From assembly GCF_029626265.1 (NCBI RefSeq), contig NZ_JARUBN010000001.1:3968001-4032000 (forward strand): a stretch of DNA of 64,000 nt, written 5' to 3'. Position 1 is the stretch's first letter. Every line of letters begins with the position of its first letter. The position numbers and the translations under genes were made by a program. Below the pieces are notes generated by a model. That model saw only the letters and a program-made list of their open reading frames with translations. It was not told the origin of the DNA and did no database searches. Positions 34,263-43,281 of this stretch are shown one piece after another. This DNA is from Micromonospora sp. WMMD1102 (GTDB taxonomy: Bacteria; Actinomycetota; Actinomycetes; Mycobacteriales; Micromonosporaceae).

Positions 34263-34309
34263 TTCTATCGAAGCTAGCCAACAAGTACAACTCGCCGCAC
34301 TGCTAGCCT
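34263..34309. promoter_or_regulatory. TetR operator and leaderless promoter
   Basis: TTCTATCGAAG at 34263-34273 is a partial dyad (CTTC…GAAG). It continues as ATCGAAGCTAGCC, a 13-base string repeated with one change at 35127-35139. GCTAGC recurs at 34302-34307. TAGCCT at 34304-34309 lies six nt before the TetR ATG and would start a leaderless transcript. The site lies between the divergent VOC and TetR genes. Confidence 0.5.
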
Positions 34310-34315
34310 CAGCTG

Positions 34316-34972
34316 ATGGCCGAGGAAGAACAACACCGCAGCTCGCTGAGCGGCCGCCGGGCGGAGGCACAGCGCAACAACGCGCGAATCCTCGACGCCG
34401 CGCGGGTGGTGTTCCTCGCCGACCCCGAAGCTCCGATCGCGAAGGTCGCGGTGCACGCCGGTGTGGGGATCAGCGCCCTGTACCGGCGCTATCCCAGCAA
34501 GGAGCACCTGCTGCGAGCCCTGGCAGAGGACGGTCTCAACCGTTACATCGCCGATCTCGAGACAGCACTTGCCTCTGATGCCGCGCCCTGGGACGCCTAC
34601 GTCGGCTGCCTGGAGCGCGTCGTCGACGGCCAGAGCCAGGCCCTGGCGCAGCGGCTGGCCGGAACGTTCACCCCGACAGCGGAACTCTCGACCCTCGCCA
34701 AGCAGGCCGGCGGGCTCGCCGACACCCTCTTCCAGCGTGTCCGCCGGTCCGGCGAACTCCGCGACGACGTCTCCGAGGCCGACGTCACGCTGCTGCTGGA
34801 GATGGTCGCCTCCATCGACCTTCCGGGCGCCGACGGCGGTGCCGCGCTGCGTCGTCGCTACCTCGCCCTGCTCCTCCAGGCGCTGCACGCCCCCAGCGAG
34901 GCAGCACTGCCCGGCCGCCCCGCGCGCCACGCCGACCTGGTCGCCCGCTGGCGAACCGGCGGAGACGCCTGA
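34316..34972 (+). CDS. TetR-family transcriptional regulator
   Basis: A 218-residue repressor. The DNA-binding domain spans residues ~12-65: RRAEAQRNNARILDAARVVF, then VHAGVGISALYRRYPSKEHLL. The C-terminal helical domain is divergent, as usual. It is divergent from the VOC-SARP unit and upstream of a DinB-like gene. Matching motif copies in both flanking promoters suggest that it controls the VOC-SARP unit, itself and possibly the DinB-like gene. Confidence 0.93.
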   Translation: MAEEEQHRSSLSGRRAEAQRNNARILDAARVVFLADPEAPIAKVAVHAGVGISALYRRYPSKEHLLRALAEDGLNRYIADLETALASDAAPWDAYVGCLERVVDGQSQALAQRLAGTFTPTAELSTLAKQAGGLADTLFQRVRRSGELRDDVSEADVTLLLEMVASIDLPGADGGAALRRRYLALLLQALHAPSEAALPGRPARHADLVARWRTGGDA

Positions 34973-35112
34973 TCGGGAGTCAGCGATTCCCGACCGGTGA
35001 CGCCGGCCCGGAAGGGTGCCGTCGGATGCGCGTGCCAAGGCAGCTCCTTCGGGTGGGTGGAAACCGGTCGGGTCTGCCCGGCACCACCTACCTGTCCGGC
35101 ATCCCGGCGGAA

Positions 35113-35139
35113 TTTCATCGAAATACATCGAAGTTAGCC
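35113..35139. promoter_or_regulatory. second TetR operator copy
   Basis: TTTCATCGAAA (35113-35123) is a dyad with an ATC centre. It runs directly into ATCGAAGTTAGCC, the near-exact copy of the string in the VOC-TetR spacer. It lies in the 325-bp spacer after the TetR gene, which shows no other gene. Confidence 0.45.
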
Positions 35140-35297
35140 GTCAGTGAGTCGTCAGCGGGGTGAAAGCGGGCGCACGTACGCTCCGCCTCGGTATCGCGCG
35201 CGGACGTCGCCGTATCCCCGTCCGAACACGACGAATGCCGGCGACGCGATCGTCGGCAGGTCCGGCCACGAACGCGACCAGTCGAAAGGAACCATCC

Positions 35298-35888
35298 GTG
35301 ACCTTCACCGTACTCAGCACCGCTCTCGACGCCCTGCGTCAGGTCACCGCCGTGGCCGTCCACACCGGTCGGCTCGACGGCCCGACCCCGTGCTCGGACT
35401 GGACGGTGGCACAGGTGCTGCTCCACGCCGCCGGCGACCAGCACGTCTGGGCGTCCACGGTCGGCGCCGGCCCGCCGCCGTCCTACGACCCGTTCGATCC
35501 GCCGCGCCAGCTCGACGGCGGCGTCCAGGACGCGGTAACCAGGGCGATCGAGGCGGCCGGCGGTGCCTGGGCCGGCGTCGACCCGACGGCGCCGTCGGTG
35601 CACACACCGCTGCCGCCCGTACCGGAGATGACCCCGGCACTCGCGGCCGCCGCATGCGCCCTCGACGCCGCCGTGCACGCCTGGGACGTCGCGGTGTCGA
35701 CCGGCCAGCCGACACCACTGACCGTCGCCCTGGCCGAGCGGCTGGCGCCGGCCGCACACGCGACGGCCGAACCGTTGCGCGGCTTCGCCTACGCCCCCGC
35801 ACTGGCCGCCCAGGCCGGCGACGACCCGGTCGCCGCCCTGCTGCGACACCTCGGCCGCGACCCGCACTGGACAGCCGACGGCATCTGA
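35298..35888 (+). CDS. DinB/mycothiol-dependent maleylpyruvate isomerase-type protein (TIGR03086-like)
   Basis: A 196-residue four-helix-bundle protein. The PTPCSDWTVAQVLLHAAGDQ motif with its metal-ligand His, and the second cluster DAAVHAWDVAVSTGQP, match the metal-binding MDMPI_N/TIGR03086 group. Characterised relatives are mycothiol- or bacillithiol-dependent transferases or isomerases. GTG 35298 has AAAGGA seven nt before it. It may detoxify electrophiles; its substrate is unknown. Confidence 0.85.
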   Translation: MTFTVLSTALDALRQVTAVAVHTGRLDGPTPCSDWTVAQVLLHAAGDQHVWASTVGAGPPPSYDPFDPPRQLDGGVQDAVTRAIEAAGGAWAGVDPTAPSVHTPLPPVPEMTPALAAAACALDAAVHAWDVAVSTGQPTPLTVALAERLAPAAHATAEPLRGFAYAPALAAQAGDDPVAALLRHLGRDPHWTADGI

Positions 35889-35895
35889 CCGGCAC

Positions 35896-35919
35896 CGTCC
35901 GGTCCACCGACCCCGGACG
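35896..35919 (+). terminator. weak hairpin after the DinB-like gene
   Basis: CGTCCGG (35896-35902) pairs with CCGGACG (35913-35919) over 7 bp with a 10-nt loop, starting eight nt after the stop codon. No T-run follows. Confidence 0.45.
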
Positions 35920-36158
35920 GGCGTTCCGGGGCGGGAAGTGTCCCGGTTTCCGGAGCTTGCTGCCGAGCTCCACGCATGCGGATGGTCACACAATGATGGC
36001 GCAAAGTCACTTATGATCCTCGACAGCCGAGCCGGCGTGCCGGACGATTGATCGAAGTGCCTCGATCTCCGAATTGGTTCTACGGCCTTGCCCCGGACGC
36101 ATCGCCGACGTCGTTCGGATCGTTCGCAATCCTCTGCACGGGACGAGGAGGGACCGCC

Positions 36159-39100
36159 GTGACTCAGCCCGAGGAGATACCGGTCAGCCGTCGGTGGTTT
36201 CTCCGCCTGGGTGCACTGCTGGGCGCCGGGGGCGTCCTGCCCACCGGGATCAGCGAGGCAGGGGCCGCCGCCGACCCGGTCGCCCCGGTGGGCGGCCCAC
36301 CCCGCCACGACGTCGCAGTCCGTCGACGATTGCTGGCCGACCCGTCCGATCCCGCCGCGTTCCTCGATCCGGTGGCGCTCGACGGTTCGCCCGGCCAGGC
36401 GTTCGCGAGCCACCGGGCCAGGGCCAACGGCATCGCCAGGTACGTCGCGCGCACCCGGAAACTCAGCACCGTGCACGGTGCGGTACAGGCCGACGAGGAC
36501 ATGACGTTCGCGCTGCTCGCGCATCTGCACGCCGTCGCCGACGACCCGGACTTCGCCGTCGACGGTGTGGCCAGTCGCACGGAGCTGCCGCTGGCGCTGC
36601 GACGGCTCACCGCGGACGACGGGAAGGTGGGTACGAACGAGGACTACGACTCGGCCCTGAAGGGGCTGATCGTCGTCCTCTACCGATACCGTCACCTGCT
36701 GCCGGACGAGATCTTCGACTTCGTCCTGGACGAGCTGGTGCCGGACCACATGTCCGGCGGACATCCCAGGGAGATCGAACTCGTCAACGTCTTCCCGCTG
36801 ATCGATGTTCCGGAGTCGGAGAACCATCTGCTGATGATCGAGAGCACCCGATATCTGGTGAACCAGCTCCTGCACGACCGGACCGGCGACGCGAGGTTCG
36901 ACAACGAGAAGAACGGGCTGACCGGCTGGCTGTTGGGATACCTGCAGACGATAGCCAGGCACGACTTCCACGAGTTCAACGCCCGCCCGTACGCCCGGTA
37001 CTCGCTGCACGCGCTGTACAACCTGCACGAGTTCGCCCGCGAGCAAAAGATCAGGACCGCGGCGCAGATCCTGCTCGACTACACCATGGTCAAGTTCGCC
37101 GTGTCGAGCGTCCGCGGCCGTCGGGTGAGCCCACACCGACGGCACCAGGACCGGATCAATCATCACGCCAACGAGCGCGACGACCTGTACGCCGAGAGCG
37201 GCGACCAGGTCGCCGGCTTCTTCCTGTCCTACACCGGCCTGCTCGATGCCCAGGACCATCCGGTCAGGTTCCCCGCCTCGCTGACCCTGACCGCGCTGAT
37301 CTCCTCGACGGCCGCGTACCGTCCGCCGCCGGCCGCCTACATCCTCGCGATGGAACACGACCATCCGGAGTATCTGCACCGCTTCCACCACGGGACACGA
37401 CCGCGACCACGAGGCTCGACCGACAGCGTCGACGCCGGTGTCGAGATCTACTTCCGGTCCCCGTCGTTCCTGATCTCGGCCGGTGGGGCGTTCCAGAACG
37501 GTGGCTACGGATACGACGAGTACGACTTCGGCAAGAACTCCTGGCGGGGGACCTCGCGGGCCCAGGCGACGACCCTGATCCCCACCCGGGTGGACACCAG
37601 GTTCCACGAGTTGGTCCGCTTCGAGCCGTACCCGGACCCGATCGTCGACCCGTACGTCGGCGGCGATCCCGAGAACCCCGACGCGTTCCGGGCCGAGGCG
37701 GTGAACATCGGCGTACACCGGCGGATCGCCGCGGGTGCGAACCTCCGGCCCGCCGAGAAGCGGACGATCGCCGAGCACTCCACCTCGACCTACCCCGCGC
37801 TGGCCTCGCACGCCGGTCGACTGTGGATGGCCTGGAAAGGGTCGGGCAACGACCAGCTCAACATCGGCAGGGTGCAGTACACGACCCTGTTCGACATCGA
37901 CGGGGTCGAGGGTGTCGAGGGCGTGGTCACGCTCGGGGACTCCACCGACAGGTCACCGGCGCTGGCGTCGCACGGGGGACGGCTCTTCCTGGCCTGGCGC
38001 GGGTCCGGGAACGACCACCTCAACCTCGCGTGCTGGAACGACGGCGGGAACACCCTGGTGGGAACAACGACGCTCGGCGACTCCAGCGACCACAGCCCGG
38101 CGCTGGTGTCCCACGGGGGCCGGCTCTTCCTCGCCTGGACCGGCCAGGGTGGCGAGGAGCTGAACGTGGCCAGGGTGGTGCTGGTCGGCAACACCGCGGG
38201 CGGGTTCGGCATCGACGGCATCGAGGACAAGGTCGTACTCGCCGAGACCAGCAGCCACGGCCCGGCGCTGGCCTCGCACGGCGGACGGCTGTTCCTGGCC
38301 TGGAAGGGATCCGGCAACGACAACCTGAACCTGAACTTCTCCGACGACGACGGCAGGACCTTCCACGGCACGCGCATCTTCCCGGAAACCAGCCAGCACG
38401 CCCCGACCCTGGCGTCGCACGGGGGCCGTCTGCGCTTCGGCTGGGCCGGCCGGGACGAGCAGCTGAACGTGGCCAGGGTGGTGCTGGTCGGCAACACCGC
38501 GGGCGGGTTCGCCATCGACGGGCTGGAGGGCAATGTCGTACTCGGCGAGATCAGCACCCGGTCCCCGGCCCTGACGACCCACGACGGCCGGCTCTTCCTC
38601 GGCTGGAAGGGCGAGGGCGACGACAACCTCAACCTGCGGGTCTCCATGGACGGCACCTTCGGGCCGGTTGGCCCCTGGATGTTCAAGCAGCCCACCGGCC
38701 TCGGCCTCTACCTCGCGGTCTACCGGACGCCGCCCGCCCGGCCCGACGACCTCGACGTCCCACCGGACAACCTCGCCCTGGTCTACGCCATGGAGTCGGA
38801 CGGCATGGACTTCGGCACCTTCCAGGCTCTGACCGAGAGCCGCAACACCCACCTGCCGGCCAGGCTCGACCTGGACGGCACCTACGACTTCCACGCCCCG
38901 GACGGCAGGGACTTCACGATCTGGTTCTCCTTCGTCGGGCAGAAGTACGACGCCCGGATAGTCGACCGGAGCGACCCGCTCACCAACCTCGGCACGCTAC
39001 CGCTGGTGAGCGGCGAGTTCCTGCGGGCACCGGGCGGCCACGACGGGCTGGTCGAGATCCGGCACCCGGGCGGCGAACAGGCGCCGGTGGTGCTCGACTT

Positions 39101-39626
39101 CCGCGACGCGGCTACGCCGGCGTTGTCGGACAACCGCGCCGCGATCCCGCTGCCGTGGATCGAACGCGGCCTGTCCTTCTTCGCCCTCGTGGAGAAGTTC
39201 GAGCAGGAGGAGAGGCGCGGGGACGCGCGGCTCGCCCTAGCCGACGCGGTACGGCTCTACGACCAGATGCTCCGGCTGAACCCGGCGCGGAACGGGCCGC
39301 CCTTCGCACCGGCCGTCGTCCGCGCGCTCGGCAACCGCGGCGTGGACTTCAGCGTCGCCGAGGCCGACCTGCGCGACTGGCTCGCCAATCCGCACTACAC
39401 GCCGTACCCGGCGATCTCTCAGGCGCTGCTGTTGTCAGGGTGGCGGCTGAGGGCGCCGGTCTGCCTGGACGTGATCGTGTGGAACTACGAGCGGACCCGA
39501 GGGGTAGCCTCCCCGCGCACCGTCGCCGCAGTGCAGACCGAGGTCCTGAAGGCGGCCATCCTGGAGGGCTTCAACAACCGGCACGGCACCCGGGTTCGAC
39601 ACTTCGAGGAGCTCCTCCTGCCCTGA
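36159..39626 (+). CDS. Tat-exported 1155-residue protein with six-repeat propeller-like region
   Basis: An unusually large exported protein. The N-terminus has a twin-arginine signal (SRRWFLRLGALLGAGG). Residues ~50-540 are mostly helical and rich in His, Tyr and Asp (for example a YARYSLHALYNLHEFAREQ segment and HRRHQDRINHHANERDDLYAESGDQ), with the look of an alpha/alpha-toroid or lyase domain. Residues ~545-845 contain six copies of a pattern PALASHGGRLFLAWKGSGNDNLN, most likely the blades of a beta-propeller. The last 300 residues are unassigned. GTG 36159 has a GAGGAGGGA site. A polysaccharide- or glycan-directed surface enzyme is plausible, but no catalytic family is recognised. Confidence 0.8.
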   Translation: MTQPEEIPVSRRWFLRLGALLGAGGVLPTGISEAGAAADPVAPVGGPPRHDVAVRRRLLADPSDPAAFLDPVALDGSPGQAFASHRARANGIARYVARTRKLSTVHGAVQADEDMTFALLAHLHAVADDPDFAVDGVASRTELPLALRRLTADDGKVGTNEDYDSALKGLIVVLYRYRHLLPDEIFDFVLDELVPDHMSGGHPREIELVNVFPLIDVPESENHLLMIESTRYLVNQLLHDRTGDARFDNEKNGLTGWLLGYLQTIARHDFHEFNARPYARYSLHALYNLHEFAREQKIRTAAQILLDYTMVKFAVSSVRGRRVSPHRRHQDRINHHANERDDLYAESGDQVAGFFLSYTGLLDAQDHPVRFPASLTLTALISSTAAYRPPPAAYILAMEHDHPEYLHRFHHGTRPRPRGSTDSVDAGVEIYFRSPSFLISAGGAFQNGGYGYDEYDFGKNSWRGTSRAQATTLIPTRVDTRFHELVRFEPYPDPIVDPYVGGDPENPDAFRAEAVNIGVHRRIAAGANLRPAEKRTIAEHSTSTYPALASHAGRLWMAWKGSGNDQLNIGRVQYTTLFDIDGVEGVEGVVTLGDSTDRSPALASHGGRLFLAWRGSGNDHLNLACWNDGGNTLVGTTTLGDSSDHSPALVSHGGRLFLAWTGQGGEELNVARVVLVGNTAGGFGIDGIEDKVVLAETSSHGPALASHGGRLFLAWKGSGNDNLNLNFSDDDGRTFHGTRIFPETSQHAPTLASHGGRLRFGWAGRDEQLNVARVVLVGNTAGGFAIDGLEGNVVLGEISTRSPALTTHDGRLFLGWKGEGDDNLNLRVSMDGTFGPVGPWMFKQPTGLGLYLAVYRTPPARPDDLDVPPDNLALVYAMESDGMDFGTFQALTESRNTHLPARLDLDGTYDFHAPDGRDFTIWFSFVGQKYDARIVDRSDPLTNLGTLPLVSGEFLRAPGGHDGLVEIRHPGGEQAPVVLDFRDAATPALSDNRAAIPLPWIERGLSFFALVEKFEQEERRGDARLALADAVRLYDQMLRLNPARNGPPFAPAVVRALGNRGVDFSVAEADLRDWLANPHYTPYPAISQALLLSGWRLRAPVCLDVIVWNYERTRGVASPRTVAAVQTEVLKAAILEGFNNRHGTRVRHFEELLLP
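37784..38690 (+). repeat. six internal protein repeats in three pairs
   Basis: The six repeats alternate in type. Copies 1, 3 and 5 continue into LN(I/V)(G/A)RV…F.IDG.EG and copies 2, 4 and 6 into GNDNLNL…DGG.T. The DNA of copies 3 and 5 is almost identical over about 48 nt (from 38160 and from 38463), 303 nt apart. The unit of duplication is therefore a two-blade module of 101 codons, present three times. The near identity points to recent duplication or gene conversion. Confidence 0.8.
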
Positions 39627-39842
39627 CAGTCGTCCTGAGGCATGCCACCCCGAGCCGCGGTTCGCCGCCGACCGAGCCCACCAACCCAAGATCCGACCAT
39701 CGGTGGGCCATCCCAGTCCGGTCCACGCCGCCGAGACGGTGCAACCCGCGCCGGGCACCCTGCCGCTCCGCCCGGCTCGCCCCCGTCCGGTCCGGTCGGG
39801 GCGGTCTCGTCCCCGGGTCAGCCGAGGCGCTACCGTGGCACG

Positions 39843-40433
39843 GTGAACCGGAACCGCCTGCTCTGCGCCGCCGCCGCTCTCCTCGTCGGGGCCCTCGTCG
39901 TCGTCCTGCCGGCGGGCCCGGCCAGCGCACACACCGAGCTGAGCCGCACCTCACCGGCGGCGAAGAGCACGGTCAGCAAGTCGCTGACCGCAGTGACGCT
40001 GACCTTCAGCGGGCTGATCAAGAAGCCTGGGACCACGGTGGTGGTGACCGGCCCGGACAAGGTCTCCTACAGCGACGCCGACGCGCAGGTCCTGGACAAA
40101 ACCATCACCCAGAAGGTCAGGCCACTGCCCGTCGGCGCGATCACCGTCGCCTGGCGCACCGTCTCCGCCGACGGCCACACGATCAAGGGCACCTTCACCT
40201 TCACCAACAGGTTCGCGCCGCCCACCCCGACCGCCGAGCCCACCCCGACGGTCGGGGTGACACCGACCGCGGATCCCACGACACCGCCGGCCGCGTCGCC
40301 CGCAGCAGCAGCCGGTACCGGTGATGACGGGTCGTCCCCCGCGCTCTGGTGGGCGGTGATCCTGGGCGCCGTGCTCGCCGTCGCTGTCGGCGCGGCTCTG
40401 CTGCTGCGTCGCAGGAGGCCGACCGACACCTGA
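39843..40433 (+). CDS. CopC-domain copper-resistance protein, membrane-anchored
   Basis: A 196-residue exported protein. A signal peptide ends at ASA, so the mature chain would begin with His (HTELSRTSP), the N-terminal copper ligand of CopC proteins. A second expected ligand His is in SADGHTIKG. A Pro/Thr linker and a C-terminal membrane helix (WWAVILGAVLAVAVGAALLL) with RRRR anchor follow. This is the YobA/CopC layout of Gram-positives. GTG 39843 follows a TACCGT box by six nt, consistent with a leaderless transcript. It neighbours other metal-linked genes. Confidence 0.88.
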   Translation: MNRNRLLCAAAALLVGALVVVLPAGPASAHTELSRTSPAAKSTVSKSLTAVTLTFSGLIKKPGTTVVVTGPDKVSYSDADAQVLDKTITQKVRPLPVGAITVAWRTVSADGHTIKGTFTFTNRFAPPTPTAEPTPTVGVTPTADPTTPPAASPAAAAGTGDDGSSPALWWAVILGAVLAVAVGAALLLRRRRPTDT

Positions 40434-40460
40434 CGTCGCCGCGCCCCGGCGCGGAAGGTG

Positions 40461-41147
40461 TCACCTGCCCTCGGGTGCGCCGTCGGCGGTGAGTGCGCCC
40501 TGACCCGGCACGGCGGGCAGGAAGACGTGGGTGTGTCCGTTGCCCGCGTCGACGTTGAGCAGGTCGAGCTGGGTGGCGGCGGTCGACCAGGTGGCGACGG
40601 CGACGTCCCGTTGACGGCCGACCAGTTCCAGCAACTGCGGCCGGTCGGCCGCCGGTACGGCCAGCGCGGCCGCGTACGTGTCGACGGCGACGTCGAGTGC
40701 CCGTACTGCGGCGGCCAGGCCCGAGCGGGCGATGTTGACGCCGGTACCCGCCGACGGTGGGTCGGCGAAGCCCTCGACCGCCTTGTCGGTGCTCGCCTGC
40801 CAACCGGTCACGGCGGCGGGCGCGGCGAGCGGCCCGGAGCCCGAGCCCACCGGCACCGCCGCGGCCAGCCCGTCCAGGACGGGTACGAGACTCTGCTGCA
40901 CCTGTCGGGCCTGGTTGGTGAGGTCGACGATCTGGGTGGCGTCCCGTTTCGCCTCCTCGGCGCGCAGCTGCGCCACCTCGTCGGCCATCGGCGGGTCGTC
41001 GCCGGCCGTCACCGCGCCGATCGGACCGGCGAGCAGCGCCCCCAACGTGAACGCCAGGGCAAGGGCTGCCAGTCGACGACCGGCCGGCCTGGTCGTGGCC
41101 GGTGTGGACACCCGCGATCCCGGGCGCAGCTTCGTACGGTTGCTCAT
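40461..41147 (-). CDS. unknown exported/membrane-anchored protein near metal genes
   Basis: A 228-residue protein. After a basic head a single hydrophobic segment (residues ~25-48) acts as signal or anchor. The rest is Ala-rich and helical with heptad-like spacing, and ends with GNGHTHVFLPAVPGQG, whose two His could bind metal. ATG 41147 has GGAG six nt upstream. It lies between CopC and the fused permease, transcribed with the latter. No family is recognised. Confidence 0.6.
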   Translation of the reverse strand: MSNRTKLRPGSRVSTPATTRPAGRRLAALALAFTLGALLAGPIGAVTAGDDPPMADEVAQLRAEEAKRDATQIVDLTNQARQVQQSLVPVLDGLAAAVPVGSGSGPLAAPAAVTGWQASTDKAVEGFADPPSAGTGVNIARSGLAAAVRALDVAVDTYAAALAVPAADRPQLLELVGRQRDVAVATWSTAATQLDLLNVDAGNGHTHVFLPAVPGQGALTADGAPEGR

Positions 41148-41251
41148 CCGTCTCCTTCGCGGCCTGCCGGGAGGGCCGCCGCCACAACCGCCCCGGCTAC
41201 TCTGTCCATACTGCCGAGACGGTGACCTGGATGGAAGATCCGCCCGACGGG

Positions 41252-43108
41252 TTACTCGTACGGCTGCTTCGGCGGGGCGACCCGCTGCCACGACTCGATG
41301 TCCAGGTATGGGATGTCCACCTCGCTGACCGGGTCCGTCCCGCGCTTGGCGGTGTACCGGCCGACCACCTCGACCCAGGTGTCTGGCGGCAGCCCGGTCG
41401 GCACGTCGCCGGCCATCCCGACCTTGATCGGGCGCCCGTCGGCGGCACAGCAGGAGAGGACCATGCGGGCCAGGATCTGCTCTCCGTCGGCGCCGGGCGC
41501 GACGAACCCGACCAACTGCACCCTGCGCTCCCCGAGCGTGTGGCCGTCGTCGACGATGGCCCGTCCGGCGTAGTCGAGCATGCCCAGCCGCACCGGGTCT
41601 CCGGCCGGCAGTGCCGGATAGTGGTCGACCTCCTGACCGGTCAGCGCGGTACCGGTCTGGTTGACCGCGTAGGAGCCGAGCGCCGGTGGCGTGACCAGCA
41701 GCAGCCCGACCGCCGGCAGGATGAGCAGCCAGCCGACCCGACCGCCGTGCCCGTGGTGGTCGTGGCCGTCCTCGGCCGGCGTCCCGTGGCCGTCCTCGGC
41801 CGGCGTCCCGGAGCGGTGCTCGGACCCGCGCAGGTCGTACCAGAGGGTCAGCACCGCCGCGACGATCAGCAGCACCCCCGCCGCGATCAGGAACGGCCGG
41901 AGGCCCTCCTTGACGTACCGCAGGTAGACGTCGGTGACGCTGGCCCTGAGCACCGACCCGCCGAGCAGCAGCAGGACCACCGCCTGCGCCTGCCGGTTCA
42001 TCTCGGCACGGGCGATCCGGCCGCTGCACAGCACCACCATCCCCACTACGGACGACACCAGTACGGCGACGACGAAGGTCGTCGGGGCGAACCGGACCAT
42101 GAACCGGCGCCCGAAGACACCGGTCTGCATCGAGATCAGTTTCAGGTCGACCATCGGACCGACGACCAGGAACGTCAGCCGGGCCGAGAGCGAGAACTGC
42201 GACAGCGACGCGGCCACGAACGCGTCCGCCTCGGAGCAGATGGACAGCAGCACCGCCAGCACCGCGAGCGCGAGGACCGACAGCACCGGATTGTCGGCCA
42301 GGGTCCGCAGCCAGCGCTCCGGCACCAGTACGTTGATCGCGGCGGCAGCCATCGCGCCCAGCACCAGGAAGCCGCCGGCGTGCACCACGTCGTGCCGTAC
42401 CGCCGCCCAGAAGGCCCGGCCCCGGGACAGGTCGTCCAGTTCGGGCCGGCGCGGCAACCGGATCCAGTCGGCCCGGCCGAGCCGCAGCCAGAGCCAGCCC
42501 ATCAGCACCGCCACGAGCAGACTGGCGGCCGCCCGGCCGACCACCATCTCCGGGTTGTCCGGAAAGGCGACAGCCGTTGCGGCCAGCACGATCGGGTTGA
42601 TCGCCGGGGCGGCGAGCAGGAACGCCAGCGCGGCGGCCGGGGTCACCCCGCGCCGGATCAGCGACCCGGCGATCGGCACCGAGCCGCACTCACAGCCGGG
42701 CAGGACGACACCGGCCGCACCGGCCACCGGCACGGCCAGCGCGGGATGGCGGGGCAGCGCCCGGGCCCAGAACGACCGGGGCACGAAGACCGCGATCGCG
42801 GCGGAGAGCAGCACGCCGAAGACCAGGAACGGCACCGACTGGACCATCACCGAGACGAACACCGTCGTCCAGGTCTGTAGCCGGGGCGTCGACAGGAACG
42901 ACCCGACCGGCCCCTGGAAGACGACCAGCAGCAGGAACAGCGCGGCGAGCACTTCGAGTGAGCCGATGCGCCACCGGGATCCCTCGTCGTCGGTTGCGGC
43001 AGACGGTGCCGGGTCACCCGCCGACCGGGCGGGCCGCTCGGCGGCGGTGCTGGACCCCGGCTCGACCTCGTCGCCTGACGGACTCGTCGCGGTCACCCTG
43101 TCTGGCAC
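41252..43108 (-). CDS. UPF0718 permease fused to TIGR03943 subunit, with His-rich loop
   Basis: A 618-residue membrane protein made of two parts usually encoded as separate neighbouring genes. The first ~370 residues are a UPF0718 permease with eight or more helices and the motif PGCECGSVPIAGSLIRRGV. From MNRQAQAVVL (an internal ATG at 42001) it continues as a TIGR03943/DUF1980-type protein with the SCC motif (VLSCCAADGRP). No stop lies between them. The second half carries a His-rich loop (GHGTPAEDGHDHHGHGG) encoded partly by a 24-bp tandem repeat, which suggests metal binding. GTG 43108 is the preferred start; GTG 43096 is possible. Zinc or another metal is the likely link. Confidence 0.82.
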   Translation of the reverse strand: MPDRVTATSPSGDEVEPGSSTAAERPARSAGDPAPSAATDDEGSRWRIGSLEVLAALFLLLVVFQGPVGSFLSTPRLQTWTTVFVSVMVQSVPFLVFGVLLSAAIAVFVPRSFWARALPRHPALAVPVAGAAGVVLPGCECGSVPIAGSLIRRGVTPAAALAFLLAAPAINPIVLAATAVAFPDNPEMVVGRAAASLLVAVLMGWLWLRLGRADWIRLPRRPELDDLSRGRAFWAAVRHDVVHAGGFLVLGAMAAAAINVLVPERWLRTLADNPVLSVLALAVLAVLLSICSEADAFVAASLSQFSLSARLTFLVVGPMVDLKLISMQTGVFGRRFMVRFAPTTFVVAVLVSSVVGMVVLCSGRIARAEMNRQAQAVVLLLLGGSVLRASVTDVYLRYVKEGLRPFLIAAGVLLIVAAVLTLWYDLRGSEHRSGTPAEDGHGTPAEDGHDHHGHGGRVGWLLILPAVGLLLVTPPALGSYAVNQTGTALTGQEVDHYPALPAGDPVRLGMLDYAGRAIVDDGHTLGERRVQLVGFVAPGADGEQILARMVLSCCAADGRPIKVGMAGDVPTGLPPDTWVEVVGRYTAKRGTDPVSEVDIPYLDIESWQRVAPPKQPYE

Positions 43109-43228
43109 GGTCCGGTGTCCCTTCGGCAGGCCGAACTGGCAACCCATCCTAGGCGCAGCGCCGGGGTGTTGGTCGACGAGGTGTTCGAGGGCGGCGGTGG
43201 TGCCCACGGTCGCCCGGAACTCTCGTGC

Positions 43229-43275
43229 TAACGTCCATTCGAAAGCGATAACCGATTTCATTTTGACTAGGAGAG
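43229..43275 (+). promoter_or_regulatory. candidate metal-repressor operator and old promoter
   Basis: GAAAGCGATAACCGATTTC (43241-43259) is an imperfect dyad with GAAAxCG and CGxTTTC arms, in an AT-rich pocket unusual for this window. It resembles Fur/Zur-family boxes. TAACGT at 43229-43234 is a possible -10 box, so the dyad would cover the transcription start. A strong GGAGAG ribosome site (43270-43275) leads to GTG 43282, whose frame is now broken. Calling it Zur or Fur is inference. Confidence 0.5.
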
Positions 43276-43281
43276 TTCGCC

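Noticed and set aside
35115..37811. 898-codon minus-strand frame opposite the Tat-exported protein
   Set aside because: Low-complexity antisense frame with no recognisable domain.
37784..38690. Regular repeats suggestive of a CRISPR-like array
   Set aside because: The repeats are in frame, protein-level, of unequal spacing and fit propeller blades; there are no spacers.
39676..39708. GCCCACC/GGTGGGC hairpin after the Tat-exported protein gene
   Set aside because: Seven base pairs with a 19-nt loop in a GC-rich spacer is near chance expectation.
36074..40324. 1416-codon open frame overlapping the Tat-exported protein and CopC
   Set aside because: Arg/Pro/Gly-dominated composition with no motif, in the +1 frame of two well-supported genes; a shadow.
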